Assembly (NCBI GenBank): GCA_963556495.2
Contig: OY747712.1
Coordinates: 5,731,634 to 5,795,633, forward strand
DNA from: Valencia hispanica
Lineage: Eukaryota > Chordata > Actinopteri > Cyprinodontiformes > Valenciidae
Direction: 5' to 3'
Length of the DNA stretch: 64,000 nt
Shown: piece after piece, positions 10,225 to 20,645 of the stretch
Position numbering within the stretch: position 1 is the stretch's first letter
How the letters are laid out: every line of letters begins with the position of its first letter
Made by a program: the position numbers and the translations under genes
Notes under the pieces: model-generated
Seen by the model: only the letters and a program-made list of their open reading frames with translations
Told to the model about the DNA's origin: nothing
Database searches by the model: none

Positions 10225-12145
10225 CTGCTAGGCTTTTGGAGGCCCTAAGCATAATTGGCCAGGGGAGCCCCCCTCCAAACACAAACACAGACTAAATTTG
10301 AGTTCCTAATTAACCTGTTGCTATTTATTTTCAAATTGGCATTAAATAAACATATGAACACGAACATTTAGATATTAAGTAATATACAGGATAAAACAAA
10401 AACAAAATAAACTGCAACAACAGCAGTAATATATAAATAATATATAAGTAATATACAAAATTCCATGTTCTAGGAGCTCATAGCTCTGTCAATAACCAGG
10501 TCCCTGTTGGCATGCCACGGACCGGTGCTGCTCGGTTGTGTCTTAAAATAATGCCCGTCGGATATAGTCCTGGTCCTGTTAGTAGCTTATGGTCTTTTGT
10601 GCAGGCTACAGATTTGACATTGGCTGTATGCTAACGTTGAGGTCAATAATATCGTTTTTGACAGTTTTTTCTGTTTTGCCAAAACAATTAGGCCTTGACA
10701 TACGGTGGCCAAAAAGGAGGACATTTTTCAAGACTCAACAAATCTAGGATAAAAACGTATTGTTGCACTTGCATCACTGTAATACAGAGATTTAGGAACT
10801 ACTGGACCAGTTCTCGGTTCGGAGGAGTGGTAGTGCAATTAAAATCAGAGATCAGAGTCAGGATCTTCACATTCATTTAAAAATCCTGCTCAGTAAATTA
10901 TCAGCCGGCAATTTACTGAACATATAAACACATAACATACAGTTCACATTCATGCAAAAACTTGAGTTTGTTACTCACGACACCTTTCTTTGTAACCTTC
11001 AGGTTAAAGTTGTTTCTGTTCTTTCAACCAAATTATTGTTTTAAAAAAACTGGCCTGCATGACAGACCATGCAGAAAAGTTTGTTTAACTCAAATGCATT
11101 TACATAAAATTGTCAAACAAAAGAAGAAAAATAAAATCTCGAACACTGGTCAACTTAACGAGGCGGCAGCTTTCATGTCTGCCGTTAAACTTCACAAACA
11201 AAAACAGCTGATCGACGCCAAATACAGGCTTATAATGTCAGGAAAATAAAACACAAGGGGTTTAACACAGATATATTCGGTAAAGTAAAGTTATTTACAC
11301 AAGTAATCAAGTCTTTTCCTGCTTTACAGACGGAGTTTGAGGCTTAATTAGCTTGTAAACTCGTCACATACATTTCAGAAAATAAGATATAACAAAACGA
11401 AATCTCACCAAAACCATCCTAGGTTAGATGTTTAAAGTCCTGGCGGTACCAGGGGATCAATGCTGACTGGAGAAGTTGAGCTTTTACTCCCTTTTCTCTC
11501 TCACTCACCTGCTGCTGCGGGAGGGGGTGCTTCACGTAGGCTACTCTGTTTAATTTGTTTGTTTCACGTACTTGTTTTAAAAGAACTATCATCTTTTACA
11601 CACTTCTGAAACAAACAATTAACCATATGAACTGTCACAAACATTTGCATTTATCTAGGCCTACTTATTGTCATTTCCTGTAGTTATTGTTATTATTTGT
11701 GAACTCGTTTATACATGAGGGTGATGTGGGTTACATCCTAGACAGCCTATAAAAACATGAACTTACCAGCAAAAGATGCACGGGCGCCATCTCTTTGTTT
11801 TTTCTTTTCTTTTTTCAGCTCCAGATTCGTGTTGTCTCTTCTTACCTGACATCATTAGCCATTCAACAACAGAGTAGTCTGGAGGGCTGTACCATTAGGG
11901 TCATGGAGCTATTCATATAGATTAGATAAAAACTATTTAATTTGCCCGAATTGTGAGTGATAGGTTACACAATAAAGAAAAAACAATGGTGGGCCTGTTA
12001 TAACTTATTTATATATTATATGCAATAGGCTAATGTAATAATTTTCATGACATTTCTTTGGAAACCCTTTTTGGAGGCCCCCGCCAGGTACTTGGGGCCC
12101 TACGCGCTCTGCGTACTTTGCGTATGGACAGCGGCGGCCCTGCTG
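10225..12145. mobile_element. Possible DNA transposon with GGAGGCCC/GGGCCC-rich ends
   Basis: The left boundary shows TTTTGGAGGCCCTAAGC with GGGGAGCCCCCC. The right boundary shows TTTTTGGAGGCCCCC, then TTGGGGCCCTACGCG and GGCGGCCCTG. Ends of this style mark an abundant fish DNA-transposon class, but I could not fix inverted repeats or a target duplication. The interior is AT-rich. A 95-codon frame at 10962-11249 is unrecognised. Confidence 0.35.
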
Positions 12146-13120
12146 GGACTGCATCTGTTCAAGTCTGTCAAACACAATTAATGACTTCATGAAGCCACTT
12201 TTTTGTTATATATTTGTTCTGCCACAATAATGTAATGAATTTAAATGAAAATACCTCAAGATGAGGGCTTTTCTCAGCAATTATTAGGTGCGATTAAAAA
12301 AAGAGATTAATTGGGTTAATTAACAACAGATCATAATTAATTAATCTGAAAGTTTTTTTTATCTCATCACAGCACTAATTAAGGTATAGTTGATCCTTGA
12401 ACTGTTCAAACTTGCCGTTAGGAGCATTTTCAGAGGGGGGCACAAGGATTTTACTTCATGGTGAGCGGCTTTGGTCCTTAACCCCCGTGAATAGCAGGAG
12501 CCACTGTGGAGTGATTAAAAAAGGGTTTCGGGTCATTTTACACATTGTGCATTATGTAAATATTTGGTTTCAACTGTATCGTAGCATACCGGCAACTTTG
12601 AAATACTGTCAAATTATTGTGGAGGAGCACACCAGCCTGTAAGGATGTGGGAGAAAATAGTTGTTCTGATCAATGACCATTATTCATTTTTGTCTCTCTT
12701 TGCGTTTCTGCTCTACTGCCACTTGCAACCAGTTAGGTTTAGGGATTAAAAGCCACATGGTCGGCTTTGGGACAAATACTCAGAAACTTTTCTTCATTAA
12801 AAAGCAAAGGGACACCTCAGTATGCTGAGTTTGTACTTTCAAATGGAATATGCGAACACTGTGGCTGAACACAGCTAGGAAAATATTACATAAAAACGGC
12901 TCAAAATCAACCGAACGACCTATAAGGAGCTAAGAGACGATGTCTGACGCCACTTATTTCTAAAGCCACTTTCTTTTTGAGATGATCTTTACGAATGGAA
13001 ACCTGGGCTACAGAGCTGAGAAATGAAAGCTGTTTGCAGCAGTTTGTTATAACGTCATAAATTTTGCCGCTTCTAAAAACAAAACATCATCTCTCCATTT
13101 GCCTGCGTTCTCTTGTTCAC
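12146..13120. other. Noncoding, no recognisable gene
   Basis: The AT-rich interval has only short chance frames, such as 12397-12642 (+). I see no splice-flanked conserved block. Confidence 0.35.
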
Positions 13121-13124
13121 CTTT

Positions 13125-13250
13125 CCTGCTTCATTGGAGGATCGACCCCAGGTACTTTAACTCGTCCACTTTCAGTACATCTGCTCCTTGCAGTGTCCCT
13201 GTTCCACCTGTCTACCCCTCTTTCACCTACACTGCGCTGTCCAGAGTCCC
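13125..13250 (-). mobile_element. LINE reverse-transcriptase fragment
   Basis: Read on the minus strand, 13174 to about 13140 encodes VDELKYLGSIL, matching the (V/D)xFKYLGS motif of RTE/Nimb-like non-LTR retrotransposon reverse transcriptases. The plus-strand frames at 13064-13360 are shadows of it. Only a short fragment survives. Confidence 0.55.
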
Positions 13251-15059
13251 CCTTATTCCTTTATATCCTCCGTCCCGTGATTGTTCGACGTCGTCTTGAT
13301 TTAGCAGGTGGTCGGTTGAAGAGATTTCACAGGACTTGCCTGCTTTTCAGTCATTTTTAGCCCCACTAAAGGCCATTTTCTGGTGACTGAACCACTTAAC
13401 TCTGACTTATAAATCGTTCAGGCATAAAACAGCCTCCTAAACTCAATGTGCCAAGTCCCAAACAAAATGCATTAACAAAAATGAGACTTTATCTCCATTT
13501 AAGGTGATTCCTATAAGAGCTCTTAGCTCCAAGCTTGTCGGGTGACCAAATGAAGGACGAGGCATCGGGTTCTGTGCCTCTTCCTGAAGGCAGCCACATA
13601 CTGTTCCTCTGCTCAAACGAATCATCTGAAGGACCTTTGGAACAAACCTTTAAGGGATTACAAGTGTTTGAAGTAAGCTAGAGCATTCCTGAAGATTTCA
13701 GCGAGTCCCTAAGAGTTCATCAGCAGCTGTAGACTCACATTGCCTCGCTCGATCTCATCGGTTTTAATTTCACAAGATTCAGAGCCTCCAAGACTTTTCA
13801 GCCCCCTAAAAACGGTTCTGATCGTTTTCCTGAGGTCGGGTCTGACTGGGCGAGCAAGGTGTCGGCGCCGCCCGTCTGCTCGGCTCGCTGCTTAGCAGCT
13901 GGAACGGATGAGTCATCATCACACCGCTGCTTGTCTGCATCCAACCGGGTGAATGAACACAGCCAGCCAATCGGGCGCCACACAGAGAGGACGTGGTACT
14001 ACAGCCCACCTGTTATCATGGTGAAGTTTTAAAATGCATCACAAGAGGAGGATGTATAGAATCTGATTTAAAAGCAAACATCATCTCTGGCGTGTTTGCT
14101 TTGTGGCTGTGAGGGTTTTCTCTGCACCTGTAGTTTCATTGACACATAATGCGGCTCATTGTTGAGCTCTGCAGGTGAAAACCACACACACACACACACA
14201 CATATATATTGAACATGTCATGTAGACTGAGACGGTTCATTGGTTTGATATCATTTAGAAACATACATGTTTTCTCATTCAGCCAAACAAACGTGTAGAA
14301 TTATGAGAAAGACTGTTTGCATTCCAGAAAATCCCACAACTAAACCCTGAATCATGTTTTCATCATGCATAATGAAAGGTTCATAAGCAAATTGGCATTA
14401 TTTCTGCTGCATTGCTGTTTAAACTGCAGAAAATGTTTGAGTTGGTTGAGTTGGGGCTCGTGGTAAAGTTTAAAATTGGATCAGAAAGAAAGAATGAATG
14501 AATGAGTTGCTTAAATGTTTTATATGTGAAGGACTGAAAGGAAAGCAGGGGGTTGCAGTGTGGGACAAAAAGTAAAGGGTGGCAAACATTCATAAAATAA
14601 TACTGACTGCAACATTAGGGGCAGCTGGTAGTGAAAGACTGCAGTTAATGATTATATAAGAAAAACACATGGAATATAAAATATTGAGGTACAATAAAGC
14701 AAATTCATTACTTTATTTTAAATGAATATTTTGAAAAATAAAGTGATTAATAATATGCAGCCTATACTGTTTTAATATATATATTAATTATATATTATAT
14801 TTAACAATGAATTTAAAATATATAAAATAGTAAAAGCTGATAAATCAATTTAAAAAATATATTTTTATTTATTTAGAGTACAAAAAATAAAAACATTCGA
14901 ATTTAAATAAAACAAATGTAAGTTTCACAAAAATCTAGAGATTTCATTCTGAAGTCAACATTTAACAATCAATTCTGGAATCTCTTTTTATTATTTCGTA
15001 ACCAGATCATGTGTTATCCTACAGTAAAAATGTATCCGAGCATGTTAGGTGCAGGATGA
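13251..15059. other. Noncoding, includes a (CA)n microsatellite
   Basis: A (CA)n run lies at about 14183-14201. The interval 14640-14950 is extremely AT-rich. Short open frames at 13443-13625, 13798-14009 and 14381-14593 (all minus) show no domains. Confidence 0.4.
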
Positions 15060-16144
15060 AGCTGATCCCCTGAGCATCATGAACTGACGGGCTCCTTTAC
15101 GCACAGATTCTCCCCACACATCGGAGAATCTTCAAACTGCTCCACGTCTCACATCAGCAAAACATTTCTCTGGAAGAAATCAGCAAACCCAGCATGAAAC
15201 AAACAAACATCCTCCTCCTGCTTCTCTCCATCCCGCTTCATAGGCAAGGTGGCGTCTCTCCCATCCACACCCTACGCCCAGTGCGCATGCGTGCCGCGGC
15301 AAACAAAGGACCGGGCAATTAACGGACGGTGGAAGGCTAATAAAGTTTGACTGTGTGCAGAAATAACCGGCACGTCGATGCAGCAACAGCCGCAGTGCAC
15401 AGAAACAACGAAATCCATGTATGAGAGGAAGAGGAGGAGGGGTTCAGGTGCACCAACAGCCTCCATCCCAACACCCCCCCCCCAACCACCACCTCAACTC
15501 CCCCCATCCTCCATCTTCCCCCTCTCTACTCCCAGAGCAATAAAAAAAGGAATGTGGCATCAATAATTCATCAGAATCGTGACATAACATAATATCATGA
15601 CTTAGGGACGCGGAGTAAGTGAAACATGTAGTCAGACGCAGAGAAAGGGCTTTATTTCTGGGTGGAAATCAAGACAGCATCCACCCCCTGATCTCATTTC
15701 AGCCACCCGAGGAAATATGATCGATGGAACAATAAAGAACTTTGATTCAATACATAAAAAAATAAAAAAGGGAGCGGGAATGGAGCGCGCAAAGGCGCAT
15801 TTCCGTCAATAAAAGTGTGAAAAGCGAATTTCTGAGCCCGAGCGCGTTACTCCAGACCGACACACCCCTTTCTCAGAGCGCGTGCACATTTTGGACATTT
15901 TAAACTTTAATTTTAAAATGTCCAAAAACACTTCCAACCCTTCGTCTTGGACTTTATGTCATAAAACCCTCTTGCATCTTTTGTCTGATTGCTTCCCTTC
16001 AGCAGCGCACCGTGCGTCTGCCTCATCAAAAGGACACATGGTGAAAAAAAGACAAAAGGAATAAAAAATAAAAACCCAGACCCCAGTTAGAGGTGTCTGG
16101 GGGGTAGATAATCCGGAGCAAGGAGCAACATGCGGGGTTCTTAC
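15060..16144 (-). promoter_or_regulatory. CpG-rich region downstream of the minus-strand first exon
   Basis: CpG density rises here relative to the flanks. An NRF1-like TGCGCATGCG occurs at 15282-15291. A polypyrimidine/C-rich block (15460-15530) and several homeobox- and Sox-like AT cores follow. If the minus-strand exon at 16145 is real, this is the beginning of its intron 1, a usual place for promoter-proximal control elements. The reading frames here show no domains. Confidence 0.4.
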
Positions 16145-16330
16145 CGTGTGCACTGAAGTTCTGACGCTCCCTCTGCGCTCCTCGCAGTCTCTGTTTGCGG
16201 CTCTCCCTGCGCGCTCGGCGGCTTGTGCCTGCTTCACCGTTCGGCTGCAGCTCCACGGTCCCTCCGCCTGCGCGCACACGCATCCCGATCGAACGTGCAC
16301 GCGCGGGCAATGTGCAGAAGCGCCATCTCA
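16145..16330 (-). other. Probable noncoding first exon of a divergent gene (basp1 candidate)
   Basis: On the minus strand a GC- and CpG-rich segment ends at 16145 in CACG|GTAAGAACC, a near-consensus splice donor (GT at 16144-16143). A GAGATGGCGCTTC motif resembling a YY1 site sits at about 16318-16330, as often seen close to start sites, and a GC box-like CCGCCTCC lies upstream. The only ATG frame in it closes after about 30 codons, so it is probably 5' UTR. BASP1 lies head-to-head with MYO10 in mammals and has a noncoding exon 1 before one coding exon, making it the leading candidate by synteny. Its coding exon is not in the window. The upstream boundary is a guess. Confidence 0.45.
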
Positions 16331-16989
16331 AAAATGTAGCCTACAACACGAGGAGGCGGAATCTGTTTCATTGTTTGTGGCTCGTGCATTTTACTCTCAG
16401 GACAGTTTTTTGGTGAAATGATTAGAGCAGATGAATTGACCCTGATGTGAATTAATTTGAACTCCTATAGCATCTGAATAATATTCCACTTGTTGAGAGT
16501 AAATAAGCCAAATCTTTCTCGTCTGTAGACAGTGGAGGAAGATTTTTCAGCTGTTTTCTGCTGCAGAGAGATTTTTTTTTTAGCGAGGTGTAAATATTTA
16601 CTCTGACCCTGAGGAGCTCACTGGTTGGGAATGCACATTTTTTTCTGCGCGCATGTTTTACCTCCTAGACTCTCCTAGACTCTCTAGTCTAGTCGCTGGT
16701 TGGCTGTTTTGTTGCGTTCGTGCGCCCCCTGCAGTTGACTGCATCGGTGTTCTTTAGAAACCTGTTGGTCAGCTGGATGCCAACACAGTTTACTACACCT
16801 CCAGTGGAGGTTAAACTGGCAAAGAATCTCGCTGAAATCACTTGATCAGGAGACTGTCAAGTCCGGACTTTGAGTAGACCTTTTTGTAGCCTTTTAGAGA
16901 TGGACTTGCTCGTGTGCGTTCCATAGTACTGCTCCAAAGCCCAAGTGAGCCGGTGATGGCCGGTGATCCTTAACCACAGACTTATGAAT
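16331..16989. promoter_or_regulatory. Upstream region of the inferred minus-strand promoter
   Basis: GC content falls off upstream of the inferred exon. A FOX-like ACAAACA core is visible on the minus strand near 16370. No TATA box is evident at the expected distance. From about 16720 on, nothing is assigned. Confidence 0.25.
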
Positions 16990-17090
16990 CTGATACTCCC
17001 GATCCAGCTTTCAGAACTGAAGAAGCCTCTTGGATGAGGGACGAAACGTATTCAAGACAACAAGAAAAGTCCAGTTTCCTCTCAAGGCTA
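16990..17090 (+). mobile_element. Retrotransposon-like remnant (CTTGGATGAGGGACGAAACG)
   Basis: The block CTGAAGAAGCCTCTTGGATG followed by AGGGACGAAACGT and AGTCCAGTTTCCTC is a recurrent signature of fish retroelement untranslated ends. The element class is not determinable from about 100 bp. Confidence 0.4.
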
Positions 17091-18155
17091 TTTCTAGTAT
17101 TTACGTTATTTTTTCAAGAGGATCTCAAGACCCCACAGTCACATGTTTGTGACCCCATGTGGAGTCCCAAGTTTGGGAACTGTACTAGACCAGACTTCTT
17201 ACTTTTACTTGCGTAATATTTATATGACGTATCGCTAGTCTTACTACCCACAGCGAGTAACTTTACAGAAGGAAGCTGAATGCTTGTTTTAACCAAAAAT
17301 GTATGAGACTCACACATACAGTTTATGATAGAGTGAGACCTCCTGTTTGTACACAATCTTCATCATTTTAACATTATTTCCTATCTGCTGAGGCTGTTGT
17401 GCCATTTGGGGGGTAAAGTGGGTGTACCTTACCCTGGTCTAACATGTATACATTACCTACTGTAAGTGTTGGTTTCATTAGTTTTACTTAGAAGCATTTT
17501 TTTTGGGGGGGGGGGGGAATTGTTTCTTGTCAAATTTGTTATTTTACAATTATGTCATGTATTTCTATTTGAAGCTTCGGGATTTGCACATCACTTTCTA
17601 TTTTTGGTCCAAATACATCATCTTTAAATATTAAATTATATGTTATAATCCCAAAACAAGTAATCAATACTTGAGTAGGATGAAGGTTGCTCTACAGGGG
17701 GAAAGGTTCAGTCCACCTTGGAGATGAGGTGTTGGGTTCCAGACGGTGAGGGTTCCAGTAGCTCAGTTAGAGGACAGGCAGGCTAACAGCTTGAGGTGGA
17801 TGGAGTTGTGTTTGATGATCGTGGAGACAGATGTATGTTCTGGAACTTATGGAAAGGTAAGAGATGAGCCTGAGGGTGGAAGCATCTTGAACCAACAGCA
17901 GTAAGGGTAACACCCTTCTTGGGTCTGTTCTCTAAGAGCACAAAGGACAAAAACATGAATACCTAGAACAAAGGAGCTTCCAAAATGGTTGACTTGACGT
18001 GCTACCAGTACTGGTTGACCATCAGGCACTGAATGACCGCCAGAGATCTCCTTAAGTACTAAGTAAGCGTGCTGACAGACGCCCTCAGCCTAGCCAATCC
18101 CCAAAATAACAGTCCTGCACCTTCTAGAGAAAGAACACAAGCAGAACCAACACAA
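17091..18155. other. Noncoding, no recognisable gene
   Basis: A T-run followed by a G-run lies at about 17499-17517. Open frames at 17034-17356 and 17847-18029 carry no recognisable domains. Confidence 0.35.
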
Positions 18156-18159
18156 ACTC

Positions 18160-18725
18160 TAAAACCATGACAATGGTGCTCTTCTTCTCAAAGGTTGTTG
18201 ACACACACATTCCCAAAAGCTTCAGGTTTGTCCCGTCAGACCACAGAATATTTTCCTAAGTGCCTTGGAGATCATCAAGATGCTTTTTGGTTAATGTGAG
18301 ACAGTCTTGGGTCAGCTGTGGTTCTGGTCCTGGAACTCTCTCATGGAGGCAATTTTTGCCCAGTCTCAGCCCCTAAAGTGAGGCCTGCAGAGCTTCAGAT
18401 GTTATTCCGGGACCTCCTGGTTGAGTTGTTGAGCTCTAGAGGTAATTTTGGTAGGACGGCCACTCCTGAGAAGGTTCTTCACCGTTCTATGTTTTGCCTT
18501 CTTTAGACGCTCTTTTAGATCACTTCCAGCCTGCTTCATGCTGTCAGACTGACTATGTCTAAGTGATTTCTTGATTCTACAGGTTTTGCAGTGACCAGGT
18601 CTGGGTATGGGGGTGATTACTTTTTCACACAGGGACTGATTGATTGGGATAGCTTTTTCCCCTGAAACACAACCGTCGTTTGAAAACTCCTCCACTTGAA
18701 TTATCTTTGCTTAATAATCTGAAAC
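18160..18725 (-). mobile_element. Tc1-like transposase remnant (N-terminal half)
   Basis: On the minus strand the frame ending at 18402 encodes GHCKTCRIKKSLRHSQSDSM, AGSDLKERLKKAKHRTVKNL and a SGRPTKITSRAQQL block. These are the paired helix-turn-helix and GRPR-like linker of a Tc1-like transposase. Beyond a deletion near 18375-18400 the sequence continues with TVSH, KKHLDD and WSDGTNLKLLGN equivalents up to about 18190. The DDE region after that is lost. The fragment at 5229-5510 supplies the following part of what looks like the same family. Confidence 0.75.
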
Positions 18726-20280
18726 AAAAACCAGAAGCTCTGACCGTCTACGTCTGTTTTAACACAGTGGATTATTTTCACTTTTTAATTGGATCCAAAT
18801 GCAATGATTGAAATTAGATGAGACAAATGCAATGTTTGTATGACAGTATTAAAGACGTAAACTATGAAATTATTGGAAATTGTTTGTTTAAAAAAAACAA
18901 TAACACTTTATTTAAGTTGCTTATGTCATTTTGTCCAGAGAAAGAAAATGTAAGACGTTAATTTAGACACGGCTCTGTATTTCTTAAATTTGGACACTAG
19001 GGGGTAGTATTTGCCAAAAATGATATATTTAATTTAGGCTACTCTTTTTTTTTTTTTTTTTACAACCGAACTGGTTAATCATCTCTAGGATGCTGACTGT
19101 TTCTTTTTAAATATTGGATCATCCATCAGTAGGTTTTTCTATGGTAGAAATCTGGTTGTTTACCACAATCACTTCACATTGCAGAAAGAGAAAACAGATT
19201 CAGGACGTCACGATCCAGGTGCAGTGATGACCGAAGCAATGAATCCGCCTCCAGAAGGAATTCTGTTGGATTTCGGTTTGTTCTGGAACATTCTGGGCCT
19301 TCATTTACCCACTGACCCTTCAGATCCCACAGGATCATGCTGACAGCACCAACAAGGCTTAGCTGTGTTTATCCTAAAGGGTCAGTTCACCCAAACAAAC
19401 CATTAGGGTGAAGATAAGCAGTTTCACATTTAAAGGAGAAAAGGTTGGAGGCTCTAATCAGAGCAAAGGATGGGGTTAGTTTGAGATCAGTTCATCTGGA
19501 GGTTCTAGATCTGATGGTGGGATCTCATGACTGCACCACTACACATGAGTTATTTACCATTTTGAATGTGTGTTTTGGGCTGGGATGAAATGAAGATCAC
19601 TGAGGTGATGATCATTGGGACAGAATAACATTTGGATCTGGAAGTGACATCACTTCTGGTGGCTCTGTTGGTCATTGGTTGAAGTATTTTTCATTAAAAT
19701 AAATAAATATGCATACATTACCCAAAGAAGAGCAAGATTTTTATTTCTGTTCCCAACAGTGCTCTTCTGAATCTTAATCAAATATATAGAAATAAATGGA
19801 GATAATAAAATATATATATATATGTTTTTGTTTTCATAATGTAAACATCTAAATTTATGAAGCTAAAAAAAAATCATTGAATTTAAAATTAAATAGAAAT
19901 TAAAACAAACAAAAGAAACCACAGTGATGGACAGATCAGCTCTGGATGAAACATAACTAAATAATAAATTGTGGGTTTTAGAGCATAAAACTAAAAGCTT
20001 TTATTTCATAATTGATAAATGAGGGAAAAGATACTGAAATGTGTGCCCAACTGAACCACAGATAGGATTTACCTCCTCCTTTTTGTCTTTTTTTTAAGGA
20101 AACAACTTCACAAATAAAAATAGAAAAACTTCTTTCCTATTGGATATTTTAACATCTTACACTGAAAATAATTTTGTTTGAGGACTATTTTGTTTTTCAT
20201 CCATAAATCCGACCATTTCATTTCTCTGTTTCTACAGAAGAGTTTTTCTCTGTGTAGTCAGAAGCCTTTCTAATCCTGAT
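18726..20280. other. Intergenic, no recognisable gene
   Basis: AT-rich DNA with a T-run at about 19044-19061 and a short (TA)n at 19809-19823. A CTCF-like ACACTAGGGGGTAG lies at 18994-19007, with the core C replaced by T. No coding block is recognised. Confidence 0.35.
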
Positions 20281-20645
20281 TCTATGTCCACTTTAAACAT
20301 CTGCAGCGTCTCCTGCTGCTCTGCCTGCTTTACTGATTTATTACTCAACAACAGCCTCTGAGGATGTTGAACCCAAGCTGTTTGACCTGTTGGCTGATTT
20401 GAAATGTTTTCTGCAGTTCAAGCGCGAGCCAATAAGGAACAGCATGCTCTTCAGCTTCAGATGGATTTCTCCCACTCGTGCTCCGGTGATGAACAAGATA
20501 AGCAGCTTGTTGTTGATCTGAGGGACGAACGCGGAGATGTGAAGATGTGTCCCCAGGCTGCAGGAAGAGAGAGCTTGAAGCAGCTTTGAAACGCTCCGTT
20601 TGAGGACGAGTCCTGACAGACAAACTGCAGGAAACTCCAATATTT
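20281..20645. other. Unrecognised stop-poor block, both strands
   Basis: About 300 bp is open in several frames at once: minus 20341-20640 and 20345-20623, plus 20404-20589. The plus frame near 20410 gives FKREPIRNSMLF and RWISPTRAPVMNK, and the minus frame gives NNKLLILFITGARVGEI. Neither was recognised. TTCTGCAG precedes the plus frame as a possible acceptor. It could be a decayed transposon or chance. Confidence 0.25.

Noticed and set aside
1..16144. basp1 coding exon on the minus strand
   Set aside because: No frame begins with the myristoylated MGGKLSKKKK-type N-terminus or shows the Lys/Glu/Ala-rich composition expected of BASP1.
15959..16331. Minus-strand frames of 101 and 113 codons over the putative first exon
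   Set aside because: They begin at TTG and GTG rather than ATG, cross the splice donor and have no recognisable domain. The segment is better read as 5' UTR.
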